In this document: one piece after another, positions 31,718 to 32,299 of the stretch
How positions within the stretch are numbered: position 1 is the stretch's first letter
Layout of the letters: every line of letters begins with the position of its first letter
Source of the DNA: Streptomyces phaeochromogenes
Lineage (GTDB): Bacteria; Actinomycetota; Actinomycetes; Streptomycetales; Streptomycetaceae
DNA length: 32,299 bases
Reading direction: 5' to 3'
Assembly: GCF_001418655.1 (NCBI RefSeq)
Contig: NZ_LIQZ01000033.1
Coordinates: 1 to 32,299, forward strand
Notes under the pieces: generated by a model
Database searches by the model: none
What the model was told of the DNA's origin: nothing
The model's input: the letters and a program-made list of their open reading frames with translations, nothing else
Position numbers and translations under genes: made by a program

Positions 31718-32092
31718 ATGAGTGAGCGAGCTCTTCGCGGCACGCGCCTCGTGGTGACCAGCTACGAGACGGACCGCGGCATCGACCTGGCCCCGCGCCA
31801 GGCCGTGGAGTACGCATGCGAGAAGGGACATCGATTTGAGATGCCCTTCTCGGTGGAGGCGGAGATCCCGCCGGAGTGGGAGTGCAAGGTCTGCGGGGCC
31901 CAGGCACTCCTGGTGGACGGCGACGGCCCTGAGGAAAAGAAGGCCAAGCCCGCGCGCACGCATTGGGACATGCTGATGGAGCGGCGCACGCGAGAGGAAC
32001 TCGAAGAGGTCCTCGAAGAGCGCTTGGCTGTACTTCGCTCCGGAGCCATGAACATCGCGGTCCACCCTCGGGACAGCCGCAAGTCCGCGTAA
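31718..32092 (+). CDS. rbpA: RNA polymerase-binding protein RbpA
   Basis: A 124-residue protein, the same length as S. coelicolor RbpA (SCO1421). The zinc-binding core uses C34, H38, C56 and C59. A basic linker follows (K-K-A-K-P-A-R, about 74-80). The C-terminal sigma-interacting helices begin T-H-W-D-M-L-M-E-R-R, with R89 and R90 reported as important for sigma binding in the homologue. RbpA binds RNA polymerase and the principal sigma factor HrdB and stimulates open-complex formation; it also contributes to tolerance of rifampicin. GGGAGG (31704-31709) lies 8 nt before ATG 31718. A SigR-type promoter precedes it, linking its level to thiol-oxidative stress. It is monocistronic, with a strong terminator just downstream. 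Confidence 0.97.
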   Translation: MSERALRGTRLVVTSYETDRGIDLAPRQAVEYACEKGHRFEMPFSVEAEIPPEWECKVCGAQALLVDGDGPEEKKAKPARTHWDMLMERRTREELEEVLEERLAVLRSGAMNIAVHPRDSRKSA

Positions 32093-32179
32093 CCCCTCCG
32101 GGGGTTGGGCGGCATACAACGCACGCACCCAACCGCGGGTGCCGTACCTTCGGGTACGGTGCCTGCGGTTTTGTGCGTT
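32091..32179 (+). terminator. Long UUCG-capped intrinsic terminator of rbpA
   Basis: A small AACCCC/GGGGTT hairpin (32091-32106) overlaps the rbpA stop. It is followed by an 18-bp stem, 32131-32148 with 32153-32170, closed by a TTCG tetraloop (32149-32152) and ending in TTTT. An outer AACGCAC (32118-32124) / GTGCGTT (32173-32179) pairing can extend it. Confidence 0.85.
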
Positions 32180-32216
32180 TGAATGACTTTGGGTGGCTTT
32201 TGGGTGCGGGTTGGCC

Positions 32217-32274
32217 GTGGCTGGCCGCGCAGTTCCCCGCGCCCCTAGGTTTCTAGGGGCGCGGGGAACTGCGC
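32217..32274. repeat. Dispersed repeat family A, full inverted form
   Basis: The left arm (32227-32248) and right arm (32253-32274) are a perfect 22-bp inverted repeat with a GTTT loop. The left part from 32217 matches the element at 6001 over 30 bp with one mismatch. Such GC-rich elements recur between genes in Streptomyces. Beyond 32274 the window shows nothing further. Confidence 0.8.
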
Positions 32275-32299
32275 AGTCTTTAGCCCCTCCGGCGTTTGA

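Noticed and set aside
32227..32274. Insertion-sequence terminal repeats
   Set aside because: The arms are separated by only 4 nt and no transposase is present; the sequence matches the dispersed repeat at 6001.

Overview
The window is high-GC actinobacterial DNA, almost certainly from a Streptomyces chromosome. The signs are strong G/C bias at third codon positions, purine-rich ribosome binding sites with frequent GTG or TTG starts, many ATGA/GTGA stop-start overlaps, and a full-length RbpA, the actinobacterial RNA polymerase-binding protein. I see no tRNA, rRNA, CRISPR array, transposase or integrase, so this reads as ordinary chromosome rather than an inserted island.

Left part (1-5973, plus strand): a choline/glycine-betaine catabolic set. 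It has a Rieske oxygenase cut by the window edge, a betaine-aldehyde-type dehydrogenase, an APC-superfamily permease and a GMC choline-dehydrogenase-like flavoprotein. A consistent reading is uptake, then choline to betaine aldehyde, then betaine, then demethylation.

6030-13489 (minus strand): a three-gene condensin-like operon, transcribed kleisin-like, then MukE-like, then a 1590-residue SMC/MukB-like ATPase. It resembles MukBEF, MksBEF and JetABC (Wadjet), but no JetD-type nuclease gene is adjacent. The ATPase has Asn where the catalytic Walker B Glu normally sits. The kleisin-like gene is flanked by oppositely oriented copies of a repeat of about 110 bp. This is the most interesting locus in the window.

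13636-18962: a divergent FadR-type GntR regulator with a 17-bp palindrome in the shared promoter region, then a tightly coupled operon of an MFS transporter, a DUF1445/YcsI-like protein and 5-oxoprolinase subunits pxpA, pxpB and pxpC. It probably takes up 5-oxoproline, or a precursor such as D-glutamate, and converts it to glutamate.

19069-22237 (minus): two GT4 glycosyltransferases and an SGNH hydrolase with 4-nt overlaps, probably for a glycolipid or envelope glycan. 22503-24615 (minus): a HEAT-repeat protein and an ankyrin-repeat protein, with a 5 x 13-bp tandem repeat downstream of the first.

24932-26786 (plus): a 64-residue membrane protein and a membrane-anchored FtsK/TraB-like protein whose Walker motifs are degenerate. 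A strong two-hairpin terminator separates it from a convergent MocR regulator, which is divergent from a YczE-type membrane protein. That protein is followed by a glycerophosphodiester phosphodiesterase and an Atg22-like MFS protein. The window ends with rbpA, preceded by an exact SigR-type promoter and followed by a long UUCG-capped terminator and a near-perfect repetitive palindrome.

Two dispersed intergenic repeat families recur: one at 11843, 13533 and 18963, the other at 6001 and 32217. They sit at gene 3' ends and in places include stop codons.
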